Source of the DNA: Prevotella sp. UBA5387
GTDB lineage: Bacteria; Bacteroidota; Bacteroidia; Bacteroidales; Bacteroidaceae
Direction: 5' to 3'
Length of the DNA: 30,154 nt
Assembly (NCBI GenBank): GCA_002407775.1
Contig: DHOP01000037.1
Location: 1 to 30,154, forward strand
A program made the position numbers and the translations under genes. Positions within the stretch are counted from its first letter, which is position 1. Every line of letters begins with the position of its first letter. This document shows positions 17,057-24,741 of this stretch, in pieces. The notes beneath the pieces are model-generated. The model made no database searches and had not been told where the DNA came from. It was given only the letters and a program-made list of their open reading frames with translations.

Positions 17057-20000
17057 TTAGAAACCAACTCTGATTCCGAAGTTAATACGTTTCACTGTGG
17101 GATAGGCACCCTGCGAACCCCAGCCTGCAAAGTTGGACTCGCGGTCGTCAGGCATCCTCGACCACACCCAAAGGTTGTTAGCGTTGATGTAAAGTCGCAG
17201 ATTGTCGACGCCGAGATTTTTTACCCATTTCTCTGTGAAGTTGTAGGCAAGTTCAACGTTTTTCAGACGGATGTAGGAACCATCGTATAGATAGCGTGTT
17301 CCTCTAGAATATGTAGCTGGAGTTGACAACCATCTTGAAGGTGGCACATCACCGTCAGCATACTTGCTCCACCACTGACCTTGGTCATACACAGTATTAA
17401 GCTGTCCGCCGAAATCGGTCAATGTTACGTCACGGGTCACGTTGGAAACACCGTAGAACTGCACGAAGCAACTAAATCCCTTCCAATCAAATCCCAACGT
17501 AGCATTGTAGGTGTTTTGTGGTGATTCAGCATAGCCATAGGGTACTTGGTCATTAACATCCACCACACCGTCTCCGTTGAAGTCCACGATATAATAATCG
17601 CCTGGCAATTTCTGGTCGTTGTTGGTGTCAAACTTTGGACTACCGTAAATGTCGTCATAGGAACGGAGGTAGCCGCCGTCAAGATAAGCGCGGTTTTGTC
17701 CGATGGCAAAGCCTGCTTGCTTGCGATAAGCGGGGAGCAGCGGTTGGTCGTCCTTGATAATAATCTTATTTTCGGCATGGGTCATATTAAGATCAGCCCA
17801 TAGGCGCATTTTGTTAGCCAATACCTTGTTGATTCGAAGTGTAATCTCAAAGCCTTTGGTCTTCACCTCACCGAGATTGGCAGTTGCTGGAGCCTGACCA
17901 TAGTATGAAGGCACGGCGCGGTCGGAGCCACCTACAAGGATATTAGTACGGTGATCACGGAAGATATCCACGCTACCGATTAACAGGCCATGAAAAAGAG
18001 AGTAGTCTGCACCATAGTTCCACTTGGTTACGGTCTCCCAGTGCACATCAGGATTGCCGACAGAGGCTTCGCGATACCAATAGTAAGGGCTTGTGCCATG
18101 TGACACATCCAGAGATGTTGACTTCTCATCCATGAATGCCCACTGGTCCATATAAAGCCAACGAGAAGGCACATTGTCGTCACCGATTTCTCCGTAGGAT
18201 GCGCGAAGTTTCAACATGTCAAGCCATTTCAAGTTCTTCATGAACTTTTCCTCGGTGACCATCCAACCAAGAGCGGCTGAATTGAAGAATGCAAAGCGAT
18301 TGTCCTTGCTGAATTTCTCCGAGCCGTTGTATGCTCCGTTGTACTCCAAGAAGTATTTTTGAGCAAAATTATAGGTCAAACGGAAAACCCAGTCCTCCCT
18401 ATAGTTAGGAATCATGCTACCAAAAGCGGTCTGCTGGCGGCTGAAAAGTCCCATGGCTGTAAGGTCATGATTTCCAAAAGTGCGGCCCCAGAAGAGTTGC
18501 ATCTGATAATTGAGATTTCTGCGCGTACGGTCGTTCCGTACCTCGCCTGGCTCGATAGCCCAACTGACAGGTTGCTGGAATTCAAACTTGTTGGCACTAT
18601 CGTATGCTTGCTTATAAGTCACATCTCCAGTTACGGGGTTGATCCACTTCTGCTGAGCATCATTGAAGAGGTCGTTCACACCACGTTTCCATTCCACAAA
18701 CTGGTTATCCCAGGATATCATTCCATGAAATTTTAATCCAGGAGTGATGAAGTCCAACTGTTGGTCAAGGCTGAAGTCCGTGTTTATTGTAGTTGTAGTG
18801 GTCTTCATTGTGCCGCCAAGAGAAATATTTGAGGCAGAGTTGCTAACGTTTGTTCCTGATGGGTAGAAACCCCAGGAGCCGTCCGAATAAACTGGTAGGA
18901 AAACATCGGGAGCAATGTTGTACGCGCCAGCCCACTGCTGAGCAATAGACCAATCACTCGTACTGCTATACTGCGAGTTGTTGTATGGTGTCTTCTGTGC
19001 GGAGCTACTACCCGCGACATTCATTTTCAGCACAGTTGTCTTGGAAATTTGGAAGTCCAAGTTGCTGCGCACATTGATACGGTCGTAACCATAACCTGAG
19101 TCATAACCGCGGTTATTGGGATAAACTTTGAAAAGGTCGCCCTCATTGACAAAGTCGACTGAAGCGAAGTATTTTACAAAACTACTGCCACCACTAACAT
19201 TGAGATTGGCATTGTAGCTCATCGTCGACTTTTTGAATAGAGCATCCTGCCAGTCTACATTAGGATAGCGCTCGCGCTGCTCCACAGATGTCTGGTTGCG
19301 ATAATTGTCGATGAAATCCTGTGATTTGATGAAGTCCCAAGAGTCAGGTTTGATGCTCAATTCATGCTCTATGGCCGTGTTGCGAGCTCTAAACGCATCA
19401 TAAGAATCCAATTTGTTAGGAAGTTTGGAAGGCACTTTCATCACCATGTTAACAGTGGCGTTGATACGCGCCTTGCCATCTTCGCCTCGCTTAGTGGTGA
19501 TAAGGATAACCCCATTGGCACCCTTCACACCGTACACGGCCGTGGCAGAAGCATCCTTGAGCACCGAAATGGTTGCGACGGACGAAATGTCCACCGACTT
19601 CATCGGGCGTTCAATGCCATCAACCAAAACAAGTGGAGCACTGCTGTTCCACGAACTGGCACCACGAATGACGATCTGGGGATCTTCTTCGCCTGGCAAA
19701 CCAGAGCTAGAGGTGGTAACCACACCAGGGAGGTTACCAGTAAGGGCAGCTCCCACGTCGGTGATACCTCCCGACCGTTCCAGCACCTTACCTGTGGTTT
19801 GGGTGATAGCACCCACCACGCTGGCCTTCTTTTGTTGTCCATAACCTACGACAACTACCTCGTTGAGCACCTCTTGGTCGCTCTTCATTACGATGTTCAT
19901 GCGTGAGGATGCCTTAATGACTTGAGACGCCATACCTACATATGTAAAGGTAAGCTTTTCGCCATTTCTGACACCTGCCAGCGTGAAGTTGCCGTCGAAG

Positions 20001-20188
20001 TCTGTGATTGTTCCAACATTAGGTCGGTTTGTAACCACAACTGTGGCTCCTATGACCGGCTCTGATGCCTCGTCAGTCACACTACCTCTTACCGTCATCT
20101 CGTTCTGTGCCATAGCCGTTAGTCCGGCAGTCATCATCAACAAGACAAGGCAAGCGATTCTTTGTAATTTGCCTATAACATTTTCCAT
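17057..20188 (-). CDS. xusA: SusC-like TonB-dependent transporter, first pair
   Basis: First gene of the xylan operon, encoding a 1043-residue outer-membrane transporter. A signal peptide (1-28, ending TAMAQ) is followed by a carboxypeptidase-regulatory-like domain (31-103; starts MTVRGSVTDEASEPVIGATV), a SusC-type TonB-box region EVVVVGYGQQKK (110-121), the plug (about 125-235, with VLVDGIERP and SVLKDASATAVYG) and a 22-strand barrel ending in GIRVGF. It works with the SusD encoded 12 bases downstream to import xylan fragments into the periplasm. A promoter with a TATATTTG -7 box lies 68 bases upstream. Length and domain order are standard for the SusC family. Confidence 0.95.
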   Translation of the reverse strand: MENVIGKLQRIACLVLLMMTAGLTAMAQNEMTVRGSVTDEASEPVIGATVVVTNRPNVGTITDFDGNFTLAGVRNGEKLTFTYVGMASQVIKASSRMNIVMKSDQEVLNEVVVVGYGQQKKASVVGAITQTTGKVLERSGGITDVGAALTGNLPGVVTTSSSGLPGEEDPQIVIRGASSWNSSAPLVLVDGIERPMKSVDISSVATISVLKDASATAVYGVKGANGVILITTKRGEDGKARINATVNMVMKVPSKLPNKLDSYDAFRARNTAIEHELSIKPDSWDFIKSQDFIDNYRNQTSVEQRERYPNVDWQDALFKKSTMSYNANLNVSGGSSFVKYFASVDFVNEGDLFKVYPNNRGYDSGYGYDRINVRSNLDFQISKTTVLKMNVAGSSSAQKTPYNNSQYSSTSDWSIAQQWAGAYNIAPDVFLPVYSDGSWGFYPSGTNVSNSASNISLGGTMKTTTTTINTDFSLDQQLDFITPGLKFHGMISWDNQFVEWKRGVNDLFNDAQQKWINPVTGDVTYKQAYDSANKFEFQQPVSWAIEPGEVRNDRTRRNLNYQMQLFWGRTFGNHDLTAMGLFSRQQTAFGSMIPNYREDWVFRLTYNFAQKYFLEYNGAYNGSEKFSKDNRFAFFNSAALGWMVTEEKFMKNLKWLDMLKLRASYGEIGDDNVPSRWLYMDQWAFMDEKSTSLDVSHGTSPYYWYREASVGNPDVHWETVTKWNYGADYSLFHGLLIGSVDIFRDHRTNILVGGSDRAVPSYYGQAPATANLGEVKTKGFEITLRINKVLANKMRLWADLNMTHAENKIIIKDDQPLLPAYRKQAGFAIGQNRAYLDGGYLRSYDDIYGSPKFDTNNDQKLPGDYYIVDFNGDGVVDVNDQVPYGYAESPQNTYNATLGFDWKGFSCFVQFYGVSNVTRDVTLTDFGGQLNTVYDQGQWWSKYADGDVPPSRWLSTPATYSRGTRYLYDGSYIRLKNVELAYNFTEKWVKNLGVDNLRLYINANNLWVWSRMPDDRESNFAGWGSQGAYPTVKRINFGIRVGF

Positions 20189-20256
20189 GTTTAAAACATT
20201 AGGATAGCTAATAAGTTTTTATGTTAAAAAAGTAGTGATTTGATAAGTCCTTGATG

Positions 20257-20287
20257 CAAATATAGATTATTAGTCTTGAACATCGAA
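20257..20287 (-). promoter_or_regulatory. Promoter of the xylan utilization operon
   Basis: On the minus strand TTCG (20287-20284, three of four matches to the -33 TTTG) is separated by 19 bases from TATATTTG (20264-20257, exact -7 match). Transcription should start about 20250, giving a leader of about 60 bases before the xusA start at 20188. Upstream, A-runs recur about every 9-10 bases between roughly 20340 and 20385. Confidence 0.65.
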
Positions 20288-20438
20288 CAATCTTTTTCAT
20301 TATTTTAAGAAATGAGACGAATGCAAACGAAAGTGAAACAATTGAAATAAACAAAAGATGGAAATAAAACGAAAAATGAAAGAAGATGTGCAACAAACGA
20401 TGGGATGAATGCACATGCAATCATCCGGAGATATAAAA

Positions 20439-20458
20439 GCTTTTCCAATAGGAAAAGC
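20439..20458 (-). terminator. Terminator of the HAD hydrolase gene
   Basis: GCTTTTCC (20439-20446) and GGAAAAGC (20451-20458) form a perfect 8-bp stem with an AATA loop. On the minus strand it is followed by TTTTATAT. It lies 14 bases after the stop of the HAD gene at 20472 and about 150 bases before the xylan operon promoter, so it separates the two units. Confidence 0.7.
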
Positions 20459-20471
20459 CAGATGGGATTAA

Positions 20472-21284
20472 TTATAAAATGTGGAGGAGTTGGTCGAAAC
20501 TTTCTATGCGACGGAGGCGATAGTGTTCGTATTCTTCAGCCTCCTCATGCTTCCAAGTTGTGTAAAACGGAATATGAACAGCTGAGCCGCCAAGTTGTAG
20601 CACTGGTTCGATGTCCGACTTGAAAGAATTGCCCACCATGACAAGATGTGTGATGTCTGTGTCAAACATTGCACAGAGTTTGAGATATTCTTGACGTGTT
20701 TTATCCGACACCACCACGATGTCGTCAAACAATTCAGACAGTCCGGAACGGATAAGCTTATTTTGTTGATCAAGTAGTTCGCCCTTAGTGAAGACCACCA
20801 TCTTGTATGGCTTCTTGCGACGAATAGCCAACAATGTCTCCCTTACCTCCGGTAAAGGGTCGGTTTGATGTGAGAGTAATGATTTGCCAAGCTCTACAAT
20901 CTTTAGTATGTCGTTGGAAGAAATCTGCCCTTTGGTGTACTTCACGGCATTCTCGACGAGTGACAAGGTGAAAGCTTTGCACCCATAACCAAGCAGTGGC
21001 ATGTTGGCCGATTCGATTTGAAACAAAGCACCAGACACCTCTTCGGCTGTGCCGTAGGGCTTTAACAGTTCGCAATAGTCATGCTCTACTTGGTCGAAAT
21101 AGGTCTGATTGTCCCATAGGGTGTCGTCAGCGTCGAAGGCCAATAATAGAGTGGAAAGTCCCCGAGTACCTGCGAATCCTCTTTGACTCTCCCCAGCGGA
21201 GGAGAATGTCATAGGTTTATTTGGACGTGTTTCTTCGTTCATCTCTGTTCGTTTCATTGTCGTAATATTGCACCTTCGTTCCAT
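20472..21284 (-). CDS. HAD-superfamily hydrolase
   Basis: The core starts at residue 46 with LLLAFDADDTLWDN, where Asp51 and Asp53 are the catalytic pair of HAD motif I. Motif II is VFTKG (164-168), the motif III Lys is probably Lys195 and motif IV is GNSFKSD (218-224). A helical cap of about 100 residues sits between motifs I and II, as in the haloacid dehalogenase/phosphatase group. It probably removes phosphate from a small metabolite in the cytoplasm; the substrate is unknown. The first 45 residues (Arg/Ser/Gly-rich) are not part of the fold and include a stretch encoded by a short palindrome, so the true start may be Met10 (21257) or Met25 (21212). It follows the alpha/beta hydrolase gene by 7 bases and ends at a terminator. 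Confidence 0.82.
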   Translation of the reverse strand: MERRCNITTMKRTEMNEETRPNKPMTFSSAGESQRGFAGTRGLSTLLLAFDADDTLWDNQTYFDQVEHDYCELLKPYGTAEEVSGALFQIESANMPLLGYGCKAFTLSLVENAVKYTKGQISSNDILKIVELGKSLLSHQTDPLPEVRETLLAIRRKKPYKMVVFTKGELLDQQNKLIRSGLSELFDDIVVVSDKTRQEYLKLCAMFDTDITHLVMVGNSFKSDIEPVLQLGGSAVHIPFYTTWKHEEAEEYEHYRLRRIESFDQLLHIL

Positions 21285-21291
21285 TGGGAGG

Positions 21292-22020
21292 TCAGGAGTT
21301 GCTTTTCCCTTTCCCTACTGAGGAGGGTCGGGAAGAGGCTGCCAGCTTGTCGATTGCCCACGCGAATCCCTCGGCAGTGCGCTTGTCGCCATCCTTGAAG
21401 TGTCCACCGGGATTCCATCGGAGCACTGTACTGTTTTCTCCGAGCTGGCCGGACAAAAGTTGGTGATATCTACGAATATTGTCACCTACTCGGGCAAAGG
21501 CCTGGTTCTTTGTTTTTTCCTCCTGTTCGCCTAGGCTCAGGAAGATGCTTTCTGTTTGAGGCGTATGAGTTTGTGTAAACTCAGGCCAACCTTTAAGCCA
21601 AACCGATGGCGAGGATGCAGCAATGGCAGGGAATGAAGAAGATTGATAAGCTGCCCACAATGCGAATAGGGCGGCCAGTGAATATCCGCCAAGAATGCAA
21701 GGTAATTCTTCGTAGGTTTCGTGCATCCGTGGCAATAGCGAAGACTCAATAAATCTTAGCGTCTCGTGAGCATGTGTTCCTACATCTTCTCGTTTGGAGA
21801 GTAGGGAATCACTCCATGGGGCAAGTTCTCTCTCCCAGTCGGCCACGTCAAAGGTAATCAATGCGAATGGTATGTCTGTCTTTTCTTTGATGAGCTCCAC
21901 CTCGCGGTTAGCCCATTCTGCCTCGTGTGCGCTGGTAGGCTGAATGAGTAACACTTGAGGGTGCTCTGAAGAGAACAGATGGCAGTTTCGCCCATCAATT
22001 ACGCAGTCTTTGCCTTGCAT
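21292..22020 (-). CDS. Small alpha/beta hydrolase (esterase-like)
   Basis: A 242-residue cytoplasmic protein with the nucleophile elbow GGYSLAAL (Ser114) and a late His in NPGGHFKD (His207), the serine-hydrolase arrangement of alpha/beta hydrolases. The substrate is unknown; a carboxylic ester or thioester is a guess from the fold. The frame is open further upstream to 22242, but I chose the ATG at 22020 because a promoter lies just upstream (22069-22100) and the extra 74 residues are encoded by promoter and repeat DNA and resemble no domain. The last 15 residues (after LAA: SSRPSSVGKGKSNS) are low-complexity and encoded by a small palindromic element. It is the first gene of a two-gene unit with the HAD hydrolase. 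Confidence 0.7.
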   Translation of the reverse strand: MQGKDCVIDGRNCHLFSSEHPQVLLIQPTSAHEAEWANREVELIKEKTDIPFALITFDVADWERELAPWSDSLLSKREDVGTHAHETLRFIESSLLPRMHETYEELPCILGGYSLAALFALWAAYQSSSFPAIAASSPSVWLKGWPEFTQTHTPQTESIFLSLGEQEEKTKNQAFARVGDNIRRYHQLLSGQLGENSTVLRWNPGGHFKDGDKRTAEGFAWAIDKLAASSRPSSVGKGKSNS

Positions 22021-22068
22021 TTTCTTCAACGTTCGTTTTGAATTGCCCTTCAAATAATACTTGAATAG

Positions 22069-22100
22069 CAAAGTTAACGTTTCGCATTGACCTAACCAAA
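22069..22100 (-). promoter_or_regulatory. Promoter of the alpha/beta hydrolase - HAD operon
   Basis: On the minus strand TTTG (22100-22097), a 20-base spacer, then TAACTTTG (22076-22069): an exact match to the Bacteroidetes TTTG-N19-21-TAnnTTTG pattern. The predicted start of transcription near 22062 leaves a leader of about 40 bases before the ATG at 22020. Confidence 0.75.
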
Positions 22101-22177
22101 CTAACCTCATGAAATTTTGTTGACAATGTCTACAAAACACCGTGTTTTTCGCACGCACATTCAAGGTCCTTGCGATT

Positions 22178-22309
22178 GGTATCCAATGGCATCGCGATAA
22201 GTATCCTTTGGCACTGCGTTTAGTACCTAAACGCGTTGCCATTGATGCCGAATCGCGCTACGATTAGTATCGAATCGCAGTGCCAAAGGATAGCTATCGC
22301 GAAACTGGT
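22178..22309. repeat. Six-unit degenerate tandem array, 22-base period
   Basis: Units begin at 22178, 22200, 22222, 22244, 22266 and 22288, exactly 22 bases apart and with no spacers. The first words are GGTATC, AGTATC, AGTACC, GATGCC, AGTATC and GGATAG; the middle words are of the type AATGGCA, TTTGGCA, AACGCG, AATCGCG, AATCGCA. Units end in words such as GCGATA, GCGTTT, CCATT and CGATT. Arms 22194-22218 and 22276-22300 are inverted copies with 23 of 25 bases matching, including 17 in a row, and GCGTTTAG-TAC-CTAAACGC (22216-22234) is a hairpin at one arm tip. The array is not coding in a convincing way. Confidence 0.8.
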
Positions 22310-22340
22310 TATGCAATTTACGCCTTGTTAAACAAGTACA

Positions 22341-23948
22341 TCATTCACAGGGTGGTGTTAGTTTATGTTTCTTTTCTATTCTGGAACGTGCTGTACGAAT
22401 AGCTCCCTGACTTACTCCCATGATTAATGCAATGCGTTCACATGGTAGTTTCATAGATTCAAGGATTAATAATGTCTTGTTCTTGTCAGTTAGGCTATCG
22501 TAATCTTCTTCTAAATGATGCATGAATTCTATATCAATCAGTTTGTAATACTCAGCAAAAGCATTAAAATCCATTTTTCCCCACATGATAGTCGTTTTTT
22601 CTTCTTTTATATCCATGTAACGCAGGCGACCGATGGCTAGGATGCCACTGTGTCTCTCTTCTATATTTATTATCTTGTGATGAAGCATTTTTATCCTTTT
22701 TTCTTTCTCTTCTTGAGTCACCTCTTCTGTATCTGGCACCAACTGAGCCATCTTAACTTGTTGGTTGAGTTGTGTAATTTGTCTACGGTCTTGGTCCAAA
22801 AGTTTATGCAAATGGAGCGTTCGGTATTTATAATAGAAAACCACTGCAATGATAAACATAGAGAGGAACACTATGCCCATGATGGCATAACTAATAAGCC
22901 TAAATATCTTTTCTTGTTCTACTCTGCGATTAAACTCCTTTTGTACGGTTTGTAAGTTTTGCCGCGCTCTTACCTGTTGAAAACTGTCCTTCAAAGCCAT
23001 TATTTGCATTGATAGGTCATTGGCTGCTCGATAGTCACCGTCACCCATCTTCATATCACGCTTTGCTTGGATTAATGACAGATTATTTTTCCCATATTCT
23101 GTTGCCTCAACTTGATTTAATAAATCATAAGCTTCTACTTTGCGACCTTGATTATACCGCAATCCCGCCATAAAGAGTGTTGCTGCACCATTATTTGGCT
23201 GTTGCAAGGCTGTTTGCATCAGTGTGTCTAGCACTTTAGAATCTTTCACTTGATAATAACTGCCGAGACTGGTCAAAATATATTTTTTCCCTTTTTCTGT
23301 CATTTTAGGAAGGAGGCTAATCACCAATTTTGTGTATATTTCTGTACTGTCATGTCGCCCTAATCCTTCGAAATTCGATGCCATCATATGGTATGCATAA
23401 GCTTCCCAATCAGGTTTGTGGAGTTTTTGGGACAAATATAATGATGCTCTGCTATATTGTAGGGAAAGTGCATAAGCACGATCTTTTTGATTCGCATATG
23501 CCAAAGCTTCGTATATATGATGTCTTAACCACCAGTCTTTTTGGGGAACAATCTTCTCTGCTTGTTTATATGAAATGACGCTTTCTTTTTGTTTGCCTTG
23601 ATAGAATAAAAGTTCACCTTTATAATAATAGGCTCTTGCTAACTTACTAAAATCTTTCTGTTGGTAAAAATATCCAATACAACGATTGATAGTTGAATTT
23701 TTTTTGATGGGGTGGTAAAGCTGCCAACTCTTCTGTATCGTTAATAGTTCATAGAAAGCAAGCTCTTCTTTATTCAGTTGATTGGTGTCTATCGTTGTCA
23801 ATAACTTCTCTGCATCAGTTGATTGTTCATCTATCAACAACGCATCAATTATTTTAAGTTGGTGCATATAGTTATTGGTCGTACATCCAATAATGATGAC
23901 AACAAAAAAAATAATGGTTATAGATTCTAAAGTATACCTGTGTTTCAT
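22341..23948 (-). CDS. Membrane-anchored TPR regulator with C-terminal helix-turn-helix
   Basis: A 535-residue protein. The N-terminus has a hydrophobic signal with a lipobox-like IIGC (Cys22), followed by about 300 residues of helical TPR-like repeats (for example AYYYKGELLFYQGKQKESVI, 107-126) that should lie in the periplasm. One transmembrane segment (351-373) is followed by a charged coiled-coil stretch (374-430) and a C-terminal domain ending in a helix-turn-helix (about 486-530; ERIALIMGVSQGAIRTARSR). This layout, common in Bacteroidetes, suggests a one-component regulator that senses something outside the inner membrane and binds DNA inside. It is divergent from the three secreted-protein genes at 24188-30154 and may control them (inference). 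The start codon at 23948 is 4 bases after a -7 box. Its DNA is visibly more AT-rich than that of the xylan operon. Confidence 0.75.
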   Translation of the reverse strand: MKHRYTLESITIIFFVVIIIGCTTNNYMHQLKIIDALLIDEQSTDAEKLLTTIDTNQLNKEELAFYELLTIQKSWQLYHPIKKNSTINRCIGYFYQQKDFSKLARAYYYKGELLFYQGKQKESVISYKQAEKIVPQKDWWLRHHIYEALAYANQKDRAYALSLQYSRASLYLSQKLHKPDWEAYAYHMMASNFEGLGRHDSTEIYTKLVISLLPKMTEKGKKYILTSLGSYYQVKDSKVLDTLMQTALQQPNNGAATLFMAGLRYNQGRKVEAYDLLNQVEATEYGKNNLSLIQAKRDMKMGDGDYRAANDLSMQIMALKDSFQQVRARQNLQTVQKEFNRRVEQEKIFRLISYAIMGIVFLSMFIIAVVFYYKYRTLHLHKLLDQDRRQITQLNQQVKMAQLVPDTEEVTQEEKEKRIKMLHHKIINIEERHSGILAIGRLRYMDIKEEKTTIMWGKMDFNAFAEYYKLIDIEFMHHLEEDYDSLTDKNKTLLILESMKLPCERIALIMGVSQGAIRTARSRIEKKHKLTPPCE

Positions 23949-23952
23949 ATAG

Positions 23953-23960
23953 CAAATGTA
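23953..23960 (-). promoter_or_regulatory. -7 box directly before the regulator start codon
   Basis: On the minus strand TACATTTG is an exact TAnnTTTG, only 4 bases before the ATG at 23948. Possible -33 TTTG words lie 17 (23978-23981) and 22 (23983-23986) bases upstream, neither at ideal spacing. The transcript would begin at or inside the start codon. Confidence 0.5.
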
Positions 23961-24132
23961 CGAATTCTTGTACGTTTCAAAGCAAAATAATCAATTTATT
24001 CATAATCATTCTACTCTTTTTTTGTTACATTTTAGGGTGGGGAAATAGAGCATATTTATCATAACTGCCATATAATCAGCAAAATATAAAAATACAAATT
24101 GTAACACTACTTTTAAAAAACATTAAGAAGAA

Positions 24133-24164
24133 TTTGGAAGTAATTATATGTAATTCTAATTTTG
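24133..24164 (+). promoter_or_regulatory. Promoter of the secreted-protein gene cluster
   Basis: TTTG (24133-24136), a 20-base spacer, and TAATTTTG (24157-24164) match the Bacteroidetes consensus exactly. The ATG at 24188 is 23 bases downstream. This also argues against a start at 24134, which lies inside the -33 element. Confidence 0.75.
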
Positions 24165-24187
24165 TAACAAACATATTATCTAAAAGC

Positions 24188-24562
24188 ATGAAAAAAAACA
24201 AGACAATTAAAGTTATTGTACAAGTACTCATAATAGTTTGTGTGAGTACATTTTGCACTTACTCATCTGTGATGGCTCAAAACCATTCAGACAAGGGAAA
24301 GGTTATAATATGGATACCAAGTAGCGACACTCCGAAACCACGGCATGCTCCTTCCCAACAACCTATCAAAACTATTTATTTAAAGTTTTTGGAAGATGTA
24401 AATGAGGTGACCGTAGAGATTTACGAAGACGGTCAAATGACAGATGTGATAAAGGATTCTGTAAGCAAAGAAGAAATACTTCCTTTATCGGTGAGACCAC
24501 GCACTGATATACAGATAAAAGTATATGCTGATGGCTTCCTTATAGAGGAATTATCCATTTAA
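24188..24562 (+). CDS. Small secreted protein, DUF3244-like
   Basis: 124 residues with a clear signal peptide (charged MKKNKTIK, hydrophobic VIVQVLIIVCVSTF, cleavage near SVMA-Q at 30/31). The mature part has a short linker with Pro residues (SSDTPKPRHAPSQQP) and then alternating beta strands (YLKFLEDVNEVTVEIYED; IQIKVYADGFLIEELSI), like the small beta-sandwich DUF3244 proteins of Bacteroidales. The function of that family is not known and my match is by general appearance. An in-frame upstream ATG at 24134 lies within the promoter, so I chose 24188. A terminator-like hairpin follows at 24649-24668. It faces the regulator gene across about 240 bases. Confidence 0.6.
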   Translation: MKKNKTIKVIVQVLIIVCVSTFCTYSSVMAQNHSDKGKVIIWIPSSDTPKPRHAPSQQPIKTIYLKFLEDVNEVTVEIYEDGQMTDVIKDSVSKEEILPLSVRPRTDIQIKVYADGFLIEELSI

Positions 24563-24648
24563 TTCATAAAGGTATCCAGTCTATAAAAACATAATGGATT
24601 CACTGAAATCCGAAATTGCTAATTTATTCGATGAGACGGTTTGACTTA

Positions 24649-24679
24649 AAGGTGAGCCATTTCGCCTTATTTACTTTTT
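24649..24679 (+). terminator. Terminator candidate after the DUF3244-like gene
   Basis: AAGGTGAG (24649-24656) and TTCGCCTT (24661-24668) form an 8-bp stem with two G-T pairs and a CCAT loop. It is followed by a T-rich run with six consecutive T (24674-24679). It lies 87 bases after the stop at 24562 and 73 before the next start, so it may reduce read-through between the two genes. Confidence 0.5.
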
Positions 24680-24741
24680 TGTAGATCAATCACGGAAAGA
24701 TGTTAAAGATAATATTTACTGTAAATTCTAGAAAATAAAAT

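Larger units (their letters stand above)
22021..22340. other. Intergenic region with promoter and 22-base repeat array
   Basis: 320 bases between two minus-strand genes, the regulator (upstream) and the alpha/beta hydrolase (downstream). It holds the hydrolase promoter (22069-22100), an AAAACAC/GTGTTTT palindrome (22134-22148), the repeat array (22178-22309) and a small CTTGTT-A-AACAAG palindrome (22324-22336) just after the regulator stop. I see no gene. Confidence 0.6.

Noticed and set aside
19364..19906. A 180-codon plus-strand frame (and an overlapping one at 19413-19844) opposite xusA
   Set aside because: Both lie antisense to the conserved plug region of a strong SusC gene; the translations show no recognisable domain, signal or start context.
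22021..22242. A 74-residue N-terminal extension of the alpha/beta hydrolase
   Set aside because: It is encoded by promoter and repeat-array DNA, resembles no domain, and a consensus promoter (22069-22100) would lie inside the coding sequence.
22178..22309. The 22-base array as a CRISPR
   Set aside because: Units are contiguous with no spacers, they are degenerate, and there are no cas genes.
24134..24187. An upstream ATG for the DUF3244-like protein
   Set aside because: It overlaps the -33 element of a consensus promoter, and the later ATG starts a normal signal peptide.
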